From NCBI GenBank assembly GCA_003223245.1, contig QHYI01000131.1:18729-82728 (forward strand): a DNA stretch of 64,000 nucleotides. The letters run 5' to 3'. Below are positions 25,788-34,033 of this stretch, piece by piece. How positions within the stretch are numbered: position 1 is the stretch's first letter; every line of letters begins with the position of its first letter. The DNA is from Acidobacteriota bacterium (GTDB lineage Bacteria; Acidobacteriota; Terriglobia; Acidiferrales; UBA7541). Both the position numbers and the translations under genes were made by a program. The notes beneath the pieces were generated by a model, which saw only the letters and a list, made by a program, of their open reading frames with translations, had not been told where the DNA came from and made no database searches.

Positions 25788-25881
25788 CGTAAGTGCGCAT
25801 TCCAAAGGGGTTAGTTTTCACTGTAAGTCCTTTAGAATCCGCAGTTACAAGAGGTCAACTGTTGATTCTAAAGAACTTACA
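25788..25881. repeat. Dispersed CTTTAGAATC-type intergenic repeat, copy 2 (rplM-rpsI spacer)
   Basis: Reads GCGTAAGTGCGCATTCCAAA then GGGGTTAG (the reverse complement of the 9131-9158 unit with about two differences), CTGTAAGTCCTTTAGAATCC, and CAACTGTTGATTCTAAAGAA then CTTACAC (matching 9101-9126). Its right end touches the rplM stop codon. It occupies the spacer between rplM and rpsI, which is usually short in bacteria. Confidence 0.75.
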
Positions 25882-26341
25882 CTTGCCCCTTTAAAACCGC
25901 CACTGCTTGCGGCTTTTGTCCGGCATGCCTCGCCAAACCCGTCGCATCGCGGTACACGCGCAATTTCTTTGCCCGGCGCGCCTGCAGCTTATTCTTCGGG
26001 AGCATCCCAAGAATCGCCTCGCGCACGACCCATTCCGGCCGGTTCTCGCGCACGCGCTTCACCGGCACGGTCTTCAATCCGCCGGGATATCCGCTGTGCG
26101 AGCGGTAAACTTTTTGCTCCAGCTTGTTGCCCGTCAGGCGGATCTTGTCCGCATTAATTACCACTACATGGTCACCGGAATCCAGATAAGGAGTAAAGCT
26201 CGGCTTATCCTTGCCAATCAAAATCCGGGCCACGCGAGTGGCGAGCCGGCCCAACACAGCGTCCGTGGCGTCCACCACATACCAGTTCGCGCCCGTTTTC
26301 AGGGCCTCCGCCTCAGCTCCTTTGGCTACGTAGGTCCTCAT
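25877..26341 (-). CDS. rplM: 50S ribosomal protein L13
   Basis: L13 of the large ribosomal subunit. The 154-residue product reads NWYVVDATDAVLGRLATRVA, LIGKDKPSFTPYLDSGDHVV, KIRLTGNKLEQKVYRSHSGYP and EAILGMLPKNKLQARRAKKL, all standard for L13. It is slightly longer than E. coli L13 (142) through an N-terminal extension. AAGGGGAAGG lies upstream of the ATG and a good promoter is present ~40 bp upstream, making it the first gene of the ribosomal cluster. Confidence 0.97.
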   Translation of the reverse strand: MRTYVAKGAEAEALKTGANWYVVDATDAVLGRLATRVARILIGKDKPSFTPYLDSGDHVVVINADKIRLTGNKLEQKVYRSHSGYPGGLKTVPVKRVRENRPEWVVREAILGMLPKNKLQARRAKKLRVYRDATGLARHAGQKPQAVAVLKGQV

Positions 26342-26380
26342 CGCGTCTAGTCACACCTTCCCCTTTAGAGACAAATGTTA

Positions 26381-26409
26381 ATTCTAGAGTAGCATTGGGT
26401 CGCTGTCAA
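26381..26409 (-). promoter_or_regulatory. Sigma-70-type promoter for rplM
   Basis: On the minus strand TTGACA (26409-26404) and TAGAAT (26386-26381) are separated by exactly 17 bp, a near-consensus vegetative promoter. Transcription would begin roughly 35 bp before the rplM ATG at 26341. Confidence 0.75.
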
Positions 26410-26524
26410 CGCGCGATTTACGAGGTTTTACGAGGTACCGAGTTCAAATAGCCTGGGAACATCGTACCCCTGATGGCTTGAGGAGTTCGGAGCGTCGCGA
26501 TGTTTGGCGTAGGGTCAAGAAAAC

Positions 26525-26538
26525 GTAGCCCGGGCTAC
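26525..26538 (-). terminator. Small palindrome with T-tract after the response-regulator gene
   Basis: GTAGCCCGGGCTAC is a perfect palindrome overlapping the stop codon of the minus-strand gene at 26535, followed on that strand by GTTTTCTTG. The stem is short and has no free loop unless CCGG is unpaired, so terminator activity is uncertain. Confidence 0.3.
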
Positions 26539-27523
26539 AAGTTCCGCAGGTGCGTCAGCCGGAACGGCGAGCCAAGATTTTCGCGCAGCTCGATCCAATG
26601 CTGTTCGCGGATGGACATAAAAACCCTGACCACTTCCGGATCGAACTGGCTGCCGGAGCAGCGTCTGATTTCTTCGCGGGCATGTGACAGCGGCAAAGCA
26701 CGACGATAGGGCCGGTCGCTGATCATGGCATCGAGCGAGTCAGCAATTGTGAAGATGCGCGCCCCCAGCGGAATCTGATCGCCTCTCAGGCCGCGAGGAT
26801 AGCCGGAGCCGTCATAAAATTCCTGGTGCGCCAGCACGATTTCCGCCGCATCGCGAAGGAACGGGATGCGAATGAGCATGGTGTAGCCTATTTCGCAGTG
26901 TGGAGAAACGCGGCACGCGCGAGAATCGGCAAATAGGTGTCGGGAACCGGCATGGTCTTCGCGATGGAGATGCAGAAAGCGGTAACACGCTGGCAATGCC
27001 CTTCGGTTTCCGCGTCCTTTAAGTCCAGCGCGCTGCCGAGGGCTTCCAAAGTGTCGTCGTAAGACTGTTCGAGTTGGTCGAGAGCCTCTTGAAGGCGCGC
27101 CGTGCGATCTTCGACTTGTTGTTCGAGGTCGCGTTGATATTTTCGATTTTCGTTGACCAGCCGGCGGTGCTGTAGCGCGCGGCCGACACCCAGGAAAAGC
27201 TGGTCCTTTTCAAAGGGCTTCAGGATGTAATCGTAAGCGCCGCGGCGGATGGCTTCGAGCGCCGTGGAAATGTCATGGATCGCGGTCACCATGATGACGG
27301 GCACGTCGGGGTCAAATTCGCGCACCCATTCGAGAAGCTTGATGCCGTCCATCTCCGGCATGATCATGTCGCTCAGGATCAGGTCGGGGGTAGTGCGTTT
27401 GATCTGTTCTTGCGCGACGCGGCCGTTGTGCGCCACGGTGCAACGATAGCCCTTCGATTCGAGCATCGTTGAAACGACCTCTCGGATCGCTTCTTCGTCA
27501 TCCACGACGAGTATGTTCTCCAT
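26535..27523 (-). pseudogene. Response regulator with HD-GYP domain, broken by internal deletion
   Basis: The intact gene would encode a receiver domain plus a c-di-GMP phosphodiesterase-type HD-GYP domain. The frame from ATG 27523 gives a receiver (ILVVDDEEAI at the start, phospho-Asp in LILSDMIMPEMDG, Lys in YDYILKPF). A coiled coil follows (RDLEQQVEDRTARLQEALDQL), then the start of HD-GYP (DLKDAETEGHCQRV) up to ARAAFLH, and it stops at 26888. The continuation HCEIGYTMLIR, HQEFYDGSGYPRGLRG, DSLDAMISDRPYR is in another frame and ends at 26535. The ~28 residues normally between FLHD and HCEIG, including the HD Asp, are missing. The gene is divergent from a hybrid kinase that may have been its partner. 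Confidence 0.8.
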
Positions 27524-27550
27524 ATCCACCCTGGTCCGCTCCAAGCACAC

Positions 27551-27556
27551 ATTATA
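27551..27556 (-). promoter_or_regulatory. -10 element (TATAAT) upstream of the response-regulator gene
   Basis: The minus strand has an exact TATAAT 28 bp before ATG 27523. No good -35 hexamer is present 16-18 bp upstream (GTACAG at 17 bp), so this would be a weak or activator-dependent promoter. Confidence 0.3.
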
Positions 27557-27715
27557 AGGGACGGCACACGCTACTGTACGGCCCCTTGCCCTGTCGGAAA
27601 ATAGCATGTTAGCGTCAAGGGAGCTCGTCCATTCAGAGCTTCTCGCCGTCTACCCAGAATTTGCTATAGCGTAAACGCCACAGGGACGGCACGTCCGGCA
27701 GGAAGGCGACGCGTC

Positions 27716-30700
27716 GTGTTGCAAAACCAGGGCCTGCTCGGAATCGCTTTCTTCGAAGCCAGCGCCTTCGTCATTCTCCTGGTACTTTTCTTTCTTTTTC
27801 GCCGCGAGCAGCAGGGAAGCGATTTCCGCTTCTGGCTTGCCGGATGGTTTTGCTTCACGTTTTCGGCAATCTGTGAAGTCGCGTTACTCGTGCAGCCGCT
27901 CGCGGGTTTGCGGCTCACAGGCTTGATGGCCCAGGCCGCTGCCTTGCTGCTTTTCCTGGTGGCCGTAGTGAACCGCATCGCCGGGTCAGACCGCCAGACT
28001 CATTTCGCGCTTCCTCTTGTCACTTTAGTTCTGGCCGCGGTCTATTACGTCGAGGCAAGCGGGCCCCAGCGATTTGCCTCCATCCATTGGGGAACCTCTG
28101 TTTTGGAAAGCGTGGTGAGCCTGGCCGCCGGTTTTCTGCTGCTGCGATCTCCCGCGATTCGGAAGGGACATGGTTTGCAGCTTCTTGCCGGGGCGTTTCT
28201 GCTCCTTGGCTTGCATGGACTCGACCGCCCCAATTGGCCGCAGCACCCCTATTTTTTGTTGCGCATCGCTTTCGACCATATTTTGGGTGTGGCGCTGGGC
28301 ATTGCCATGGTCGTGGTGGTGCTCGAGAGCGAGCGTACCCGGAGCGAAGAATTAAACGATAAGATGCGCCGGCTGTCGCTGCTTACCGCAGCCAGCACGC
28401 AGACTCTTTCGGTGCAGGATGTAATTGACCAAGTGCTGACGCAATTGGTCGGAAGCTTAGACGCGACGCACGGGATCGTGCGCTTGAAGGAAGGCGAGGG
28501 CAAGGACATGCAACTGGTTGCCCGCGCCTCGGTAGGTTATGCGCCGGATTTTCTCGCGAAGTACGCTAAGATCTCCGCCTCAGAGCCTTGGGCCCAGCGC
28601 GTTTTGAAAGAAGAATGCCAGTTCCTGGAATCGCACGACGAGTGGGACCCTGCTGCACAAAAACGGTTGGACGAAGCAGGGTTGAAGTCCCTGGTAACCC
28701 TGGGGCTTCCGGGAAAGAATGGCGCCTTGGGCATCCTGGCGATTGGTACTGCTAAGAACAAACGCTTGGCTCCCGGCGAACTCTCGTATCTCGTGAATAT
28801 GGCTAACCTGCTCGGAATGACGCTGGAAAATGTGCGTTTGTTTGAGCAGGTTGCCACGGTGCGGCGCCAGTGGGAATACACCTTCGATTCCATTGGGGAC
28901 CCTATTCTGGTCCACGACGGGCAGGGGCGCATCTTACGTAGCAACCAGCGATTGCGCCAGCTTCTGGGCCGGGAACGCGAGGCCATCGTCGGCCGCAGTG
29001 TTGCCGAACTTCTTCCCGCAAAGAATGCCGGCTTCAAGGTTTGCCCCTTTTGCGAAGGAGTTGCCGGTGAAGGAGACAATCCCGACCCCTGGCTTTCTGG
29101 ATATTTTCTGGCGTCCAACTCCAAATTTGCCGATCCCAGCGGGCAAGACCTGGGCACGGTCCATGTTTTAAAAGACATCACGGAACGCAAGCGAGCGGAA
29201 GAAAAATATCGCACGCTCGTTTCCAACGTGCAGGAAGGCGTTTTCATTTCTACACCGCAAGGCCGGTTCCTGGACTTCAACGATGCCTTGCTGCGCATGT
29301 CCGGCTATGACAGCCGCGAAGAGTTGCTGGCCATTGACATTCCAACCCGCTTCTACAAGAACGCGGCCGATCGGGAGAGGCTCAAAAAGCTGCTGCAAGA
29401 ACACGGCGCAGTGGCCGATTTCGAATTCGAAATGCGCCGTAAAGACGGCGAAGCGCGCACCATGCTGGAGTCCTCCATTACCGTGCGCGACGCGGCGGGA
29501 AACGCCACTGCCTACCAGGGATTTCTTCAGGACATTACCGAGCGCAAACAGGCAGAATTGGAAATCCGCAGACGCAACCGCGAACTCATGGTGCTGAATT
29601 CCATCGGCCAGACTTTGACGGAATCGCTGGATCTCACCGATTCGCTGCATCGTACCCTGCGTCAAATGGCCGAACTCTTCAACCTGGATGCGACTTCGCT
29701 TTACCTTTTCGATGAAAGCGGGACCAGATTGCGGCGCGCAGCCGCTGCAGGCCACCGCTCCGAATATTCGCGCCATTTTCCTGCGGTACCCGTCAAGCCG
29801 GAATTGCTGCAACACATCAAAGATGCGCACGCAACCTTTATCTCGGCGCAGGGCCTTCCGTTACCGGCGGTGTTTCGCGATGCCCAGATCAAGGAGGGAA
29901 TTGCCACCGCGTACATTGTGATTCTCTGGTCTAAGGACCGCGTGATCGGCGCCTTAGTCGTAGGAACACGCACGCCGCGCGAATTTTCTCCGGCCGATGT
30001 GAACCTGCTTATTGCTGTCGGCAGCCAGATTTCCAGCGCCATAGACCGGTCAATCCTCTATGAGGAAACGCGCCAGGCTTATGAAAACCTGCGCAAAACA
30101 CAGGAGCAGTTGCTTCACAGTGAAAGGCTCGCCGCTGTCGGACAGCTCATCTCCGGTGTTGCTCACGAGCTGAACAATCCGCTCACCGCCATCCTGGGAT
30201 ACAGCCAGCTACTGATCTCCAGCGGACAATTAGGGCCACAGGGCATGGAATATTCAGAAAAGCTCTATAAGCAAGCGCAGCGCACGCACCGCATCGTACA
30301 AAACCTCCTGAGTTTTGCCCGCCAGCACAAGCCAGAGAGAATTCCCGTAAAAATAAATCAGGCCCTTGAGGAAACCCTGGCGCTTCGAGACTACGACTTG
30401 CGGATGAACAACATTCGTGTTCACCTTGACCTGGCTGCGGACCTGCCGATAACGGCTGCGGATCCCCATCAATTGCAACAGGTTTTTCTAAACATGGTGA
30501 ACAATGCCGTGGATGCCATCTTAGAGTGCTCTCGTGAAGGTGATCTTTGGGTCCGCACAGCCATGGAGGACGACCGGCTGATCATCGAATTCACCGACAA
30601 TGGACCCGGTGTTAAGGATCCCTCGCGGGTGTTCGATCCCTTCTACACCACCAAACCGGTCGGAAAGGGAACCGGTCTCGGTTTGAGCATCTGCTACGGC

Positions 30701-31234
30701 ATCGTTACCGAGCACGGTGGAACGATTCGCGTGCGAAATGTGCCCAGCGGTGGAGCGAGCTTCACCATCGATCTTCCGTGTCAGCCTGTTGCTGCTACTG
30801 GTTCTGCTTTTGACGCCCCCAAAGCCGATCCCATCAGAAATGCCCATGTCCTCCTGGTGGATCACGACGAGTCCCTGCTGGAGGCCGTAAGCACTTTCCT
30901 GCGCGGCCGGGATCATCACGTTCACGCGGCAAGAAACATGGAAGAAGCCTTCTCGTCTCTCGAGAAGCAGAACTTCGACGTGATTGTGGCGGATTTTCAG
31001 CTGGCTGACGCGTCCAATGGATGTGGACTGGAGCATTGGCTGGCCCAGAATAAGCCTGAGCTTTCCCGCAGGCTGATTTGGATGTGTGCAGTAGCGCCTT
31101 CTGGGACAGCCGCAGAAAAGCTTGCTGAAAGTAGTTTGCCGATCTTGCAAAAACCTTTCAAGGTGAATGAATTGCTTGCCGCCGTAGACGAAATGCTTCT
31201 AAACAAGGTGAATGCCGCACCGATCGGGGGCTGA
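27716..31234 (+). CDS. Membrane-bound hybrid sensor histidine kinase with GAF and PAS domains
   Basis: A 1172-residue sensor kinase. An N-terminal membrane part (~residues 1-205) shows about seven hydrophobic helices (AFVILLVLFFLFR, AQAAALLLFLVAVVNRI). A GAF domain lies at ~225-380, PAS domains at ~385-500 (SIGDPILVHDGQGRIL) and ~505-630 (NVQEGVFISTPQGRFLD), and a second GAF at ~640-785. The kinase core has VAHELNNPLTAILG with phospho-acceptor His817, then N-box NMVNNAVDAI, DNGPGV and GKGTGLGLS near 983. The C-terminal receiver (~1040-1165) has LLVDHDE, phospho-Asp1093 in VADFQL and Lys in ILQKPF. GTG 27716 is used; the signal is unknown. Confidence 0.92.
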   Translation: MLQNQGLLGIAFFEASAFVILLVLFFLFRREQQGSDFRFWLAGWFCFTFSAICEVALLVQPLAGLRLTGLMAQAAALLLFLVAVVNRIAGSDRQTHFALPLVTLVLAAVYYVEASGPQRFASIHWGTSVLESVVSLAAGFLLLRSPAIRKGHGLQLLAGAFLLLGLHGLDRPNWPQHPYFLLRIAFDHILGVALGIAMVVVVLESERTRSEELNDKMRRLSLLTAASTQTLSVQDVIDQVLTQLVGSLDATHGIVRLKEGEGKDMQLVARASVGYAPDFLAKYAKISASEPWAQRVLKEECQFLESHDEWDPAAQKRLDEAGLKSLVTLGLPGKNGALGILAIGTAKNKRLAPGELSYLVNMANLLGMTLENVRLFEQVATVRRQWEYTFDSIGDPILVHDGQGRILRSNQRLRQLLGREREAIVGRSVAELLPAKNAGFKVCPFCEGVAGEGDNPDPWLSGYFLASNSKFADPSGQDLGTVHVLKDITERKRAEEKYRTLVSNVQEGVFISTPQGRFLDFNDALLRMSGYDSREELLAIDIPTRFYKNAADRERLKKLLQEHGAVADFEFEMRRKDGEARTMLESSITVRDAAGNATAYQGFLQDITERKQAELEIRRRNRELMVLNSIGQTLTESLDLTDSLHRTLRQMAELFNLDATSLYLFDESGTRLRRAAAAGHRSEYSRHFPAVPVKPELLQHIKDAHATFISAQGLPLPAVFRDAQIKEGIATAYIVILWSKDRVIGALVVGTRTPREFSPADVNLLIAVGSQISSAIDRSILYEETRQAYENLRKTQEQLLHSERLAAVGQLISGVAHELNNPLTAILGYSQLLISSGQLGPQGMEYSEKLYKQAQRTHRIVQNLLSFARQHKPERIPVKINQALEETLALRDYDLRMNNIRVHLDLAADLPITAADPHQLQQVFLNMVNNAVDAILECSREGDLWVRTAMEDDRLIIEFTDNGPGVKDPSRVFDPFYTTKPVGKGTGLGLSICYGIVTEHGGTIRVRNVPSGGASFTIDLPCQPVAATGSAFDAPKADPIRNAHVLLVDHDESLLEAVSTFLRGRDHHVHAARNMEEAFSSLEKQNFDVIVADFQLADASNGCGLEHWLAQNKPELSRRLIWMCAVAPSGTAAEKLAESSLPILQKPFKVNELLAAVDEMLLNKVNAAPIGG

Positions 31235-31359
31235 AACCAGTTCGTTTTAGGCCGGTTTCAACTTGGGACTTTGCGGATCGCTTAGAAGGGACTCTCGGAG
31301 TCGGACTTGGGCGCAAGCCGGCGGCACGCCAATCTCGATTCTGCTATCCTGCTGAGGAT

Positions 31360-32769
31360 ATGGAATTGCTTTCAAAACGAGCGCGAAGGGTGCTGCTCGC
31401 CCTGTTCTTGGGCTTTTGCTGCGGTTCGAGCGCGTCAGAAGGCTACGCGCAGGATAGCTCTGCCGCTGCGTCTCACGCGGCTTCCAAATCGGCGAATAAC
31501 GCGGAGTTTATCGCTGCCGCCGACGAAGTCCTCCAGCAGATGAGCGAAATCACCGGATTGAAGCTTCTCACGCCTTTGAAGAAATCCTTGCGCTCGCGCG
31601 AGGAAATTCGTGCTTATGTGATCAAGCAGATGAACGAAGAGAAGAATCCTGCCGAGCGTTATGCGGACGCGCGCACTGCGGAAGCTTTCGGCCTTCTCCC
31701 CAAGGGATTCGATCTGGATACGTTCATGGTCAACGTGCTTACGGAGCAGGTCGAAGGTTTGTACGACCCCAAGGCTCAGGAATTTTACATTGCGGATTGG
31801 AGCCCACCTTCTGACCAGCGCATGGTTATGGCTCATGAGTTGACTCACGCGCTCGAAGACCAGCATTTCCACATTGAAGCGTGGAGCCGCGCCGCACGCC
31901 CAAATGAAGACGCCGAACTTGCCCGTGATGCCGTGCTCGAGGGCAGTGCCATGGCCGCCATGGTGGATTACCTGATGCAGGGGACCGGCCGCTCGCTCAA
32001 GGATCTGCCGGAGTTTGACCCGTCCATGCTTCTCGGCGAGCTGGAGAACACGCCGACGCTCAAAAGCTCGCCGCCCTTTCTCAGGGATGCGCTCATCTTT
32101 CCCTACATCAGTGGCCTGAATTTCTCTGCGGCGGTCCTGAAAAATGCTGGTTGGCCCGCGCTGTCCGGGGTCTTTGAAAAGCCGCCTGTTTCCACGCAGC
32201 AGATTTTGCACCCCGCTTTGTACAAATCCGGCAAAGGTCCTTCGACGGTCTCGCTCCCGTCATTCGAAAAGATGCTTGGCAAAGAGTGGGCAAAACTCGA
32301 TGAGAACATCCTGGGTGAATTCGGTTGGAGGGAAGTCCTGAAACAGTTCCTGGATGACGATCGCGCTAAGGCGCTGGCGGCCGCATGGGACGGCGACCGC
32401 TATGCGACTTACGAGCAAAAGGAGACCAAGAGGCTGATCCTTCTGACCCGCCTGCACCTCGACAGCGAAGAGCGCGCCGGCCGTTTCTTCGGGCAGTATT
32501 CCGAAGCGCTCGAGAAAAAGCACGCCGAGCGCTCAAGCCTGATGAGGCGCCCGAATTTCTTTCAGTTCGACACGCCTGATGGCAGCGTGTTCTTGTATTG
32601 TTTCGGCGATAGTTGCGTAACGATGGAAGGCGCCACACGCAAGCTCTTTGACGCCTTCACCAAAGCGCTGAATTGGCCTTCGGCTCCGCCGCCTCCCGAG
32701 CACCCCGACGTCGTGACGGAGAAGACGGCTGCGACGCTTTTCTTTCCAGCCGAGCAAGCCGCTCTCTAA
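31360..32769 (+). CDS. Secreted putative metalloprotease with HExxH motif
   Basis: Family not named with certainty. The 469-residue product has a signal peptide (RRVLLALFLGFCCGSSASEG). The predicted zinc-protease motif is AHELTHALEDQHFH at about residues 162-175 (HELTH), followed 30 residues on by a Glu in DAVLEGSAMAAMVDYL that could be a third ligand. This His-Glu-His then EGSA arrangement resembles gluzincin-like peptidases (inference). The upstream segment LYDPKAQEFYIADW is typical of secreted peptidase-like proteins of this lineage. Its last 113 bp overlap the convergent mrfB gene. Confidence 0.75.
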   Translation: MELLSKRARRVLLALFLGFCCGSSASEGYAQDSSAAASHAASKSANNAEFIAAADEVLQQMSEITGLKLLTPLKKSLRSREEIRAYVIKQMNEEKNPAERYADARTAEAFGLLPKGFDLDTFMVNVLTEQVEGLYDPKAQEFYIADWSPPSDQRMVMAHELTHALEDQHFHIEAWSRAARPNEDAELARDAVLEGSAMAAMVDYLMQGTGRSLKDLPEFDPSMLLGELENTPTLKSSPPFLRDALIFPYISGLNFSAAVLKNAGWPALSGVFEKPPVSTQQILHPALYKSGKGPSTVSLPSFEKMLGKEWAKLDENILGEFGWREVLKQFLDDDRAKALAAAWDGDRYATYEQKETKRLILLTRLHLDSEERAGRFFGQYSEALEKKHAERSSLMRRPNFFQFDTPDGSVFLYCFGDSCVTMEGATRKLFDAFTKALNWPSAPPPPEHPDVVTEKTAATLFFPAEQAAL

Positions 32770-34033
32770 GAGTTTTTTCTAGGCGTTCCATCCTGGCCCT
32801 CCTGGCTGCTAAATAGGGATCGCGTAAGCCGCCGAAGGAAACAGCACGTTCTCGCTTGAGTTTGGCGAGGCCCAGTTTTGCATATTCCACGGCACGCCCG
32901 AAGTTCTTGACTCGACGCTCGTAATACATTGCAAGTTCCCGGCAGGCGTGAACTGCATCCTGAGAACTCCGAACCATCTCTTCCCAGATTTCGGCGGAGC
33001 GCTCATATTGGCCGCGCCGTTTTGCCATCAGCGCTAGTTGTTTCTGCGCCCGGGGACGAACATCGGCAGGAAGCCCGATCGCCAGCGCTTGCGCGCACGC
33101 CGCTTGTGCGCGTTCCGGGTGGCCGCGTCGCTGCAAAAAGCGCGATAAGCCGAAAAGGTCCAGGCTTTCGCATTCCTCCGCGACGTCCGGCGATTCAGTG
33201 AGCGTCTGATTGATTTTGCCGAATAAGGCTGCCAACCCGCGCAAGTCCATCTGATTGTGCCGCACGATTCCGGCCAGCGGAGCCAGCGGGCCGCCGTGCA
33301 AATAATCGAAATACCGCTGCGGGATCAGCGCCGAATCCACATCCTCCTCGCGATGCCAGCCGAGCCGCTGGGGATCGAGGACGCTGCGCTCGAGTTCCAC
33401 CAAACGCACGCTGGCCAGTCGCAATTTCCAGAGCGCTCGAGCCGGGTGCAACAGGTCCAAATGTGCGGCGAGTTGGGGCGCGGCGATCGAGCGCGTCATG
33501 GCAAAGCGATTTTCGAGCAGCGGCCAATCAAACGATTTCCCGTTAAACGTCAGAAGCACAGGTCTCTCCCTGATGCGCGCTGCCAGCTCTTCGAGCAGCG
33601 AGTATTCTTCTGTGAAATCGCGCATGAAGAACTGCTCGACCTGCAATCCCCCGGCGTCCCACCACGCAATTCCTATGAGAAATGCGTAAGTTCCGGTTCC
33701 ACCTGCGAGTCCTGTCGTCTCCGTATCGAGGAAGAGCCATCGCGATGGATCTTCCAATACTGCGCGCGTTCGCCGCGAAAGGGATTCGTCGCGTGTGTGC
33801 GAGAGAAGCTCCATGGTAGTGCCGGAAGGCTCTGCATATTCCGGCGTGGAATACCAATTTCGAATAACCAGGTGCTCGCCGAAATGATTTCTCGCCACCC
33901 CCGCTCCAAGAAGTTGGCCGAGCGCATCCTCTTCCTCCGGAGCGCGCAGCACGGCTTTTTCTGCGGGCCTCGCACTCGGCCGCGCCGGTTTTAGCGCTGC
34001 GAGGCGAGAAAACTTGTCAGTTATTGCAGCCAT
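32657..34033 (-). CDS. mrfB: MrfB/YprB-like 3'-5' exonuclease with TPR tail
   Basis: In Bacillus, MrfB is a metal-dependent RNase-H-fold exonuclease that works with helicase MrfA in excision repair of mitomycin-type damage. The 458-residue product has the exonuclease motifs WLFLDTETTGLAGGTGTYAF (Exo I DEDD-type at ~100-118), LLTFNGKSFDWPLLENRF and the HNQMDLRGLAALF region. The C-terminal part (residues ~300-430) forms TPR-like helices (ERAQAACAQALAIG, YERSAEIWEEMV). It directly follows mrfA with no spacing (TAG then ATG), a clear operon. The 3' end overlaps the convergent protease gene. Confidence 0.85.
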   Translation of the reverse strand: MAAITDKFSRLAALKPARPSARPAEKAVLRAPEEEDALGQLLGAGVARNHFGEHLVIRNWYSTPEYAEPSGTTMELLSHTRDESLSRRTRAVLEDPSRWLFLDTETTGLAGGTGTYAFLIGIAWWDAGGLQVEQFFMRDFTEEYSLLEELAARIRERPVLLTFNGKSFDWPLLENRFAMTRSIAAPQLAAHLDLLHPARALWKLRLASVRLVELERSVLDPQRLGWHREEDVDSALIPQRYFDYLHGGPLAPLAGIVRHNQMDLRGLAALFGKINQTLTESPDVAEECESLDLFGLSRFLQRRGHPERAQAACAQALAIGLPADVRPRAQKQLALMAKRRGQYERSAEIWEEMVRSSQDAVHACRELAMYYERRVKNFGRAVEYAKLGLAKLKRERAVSFGGLRDPYLAARRARMERLEKTLRERLARLERKASQPSSPSRRRGAREAAEPKANSALW

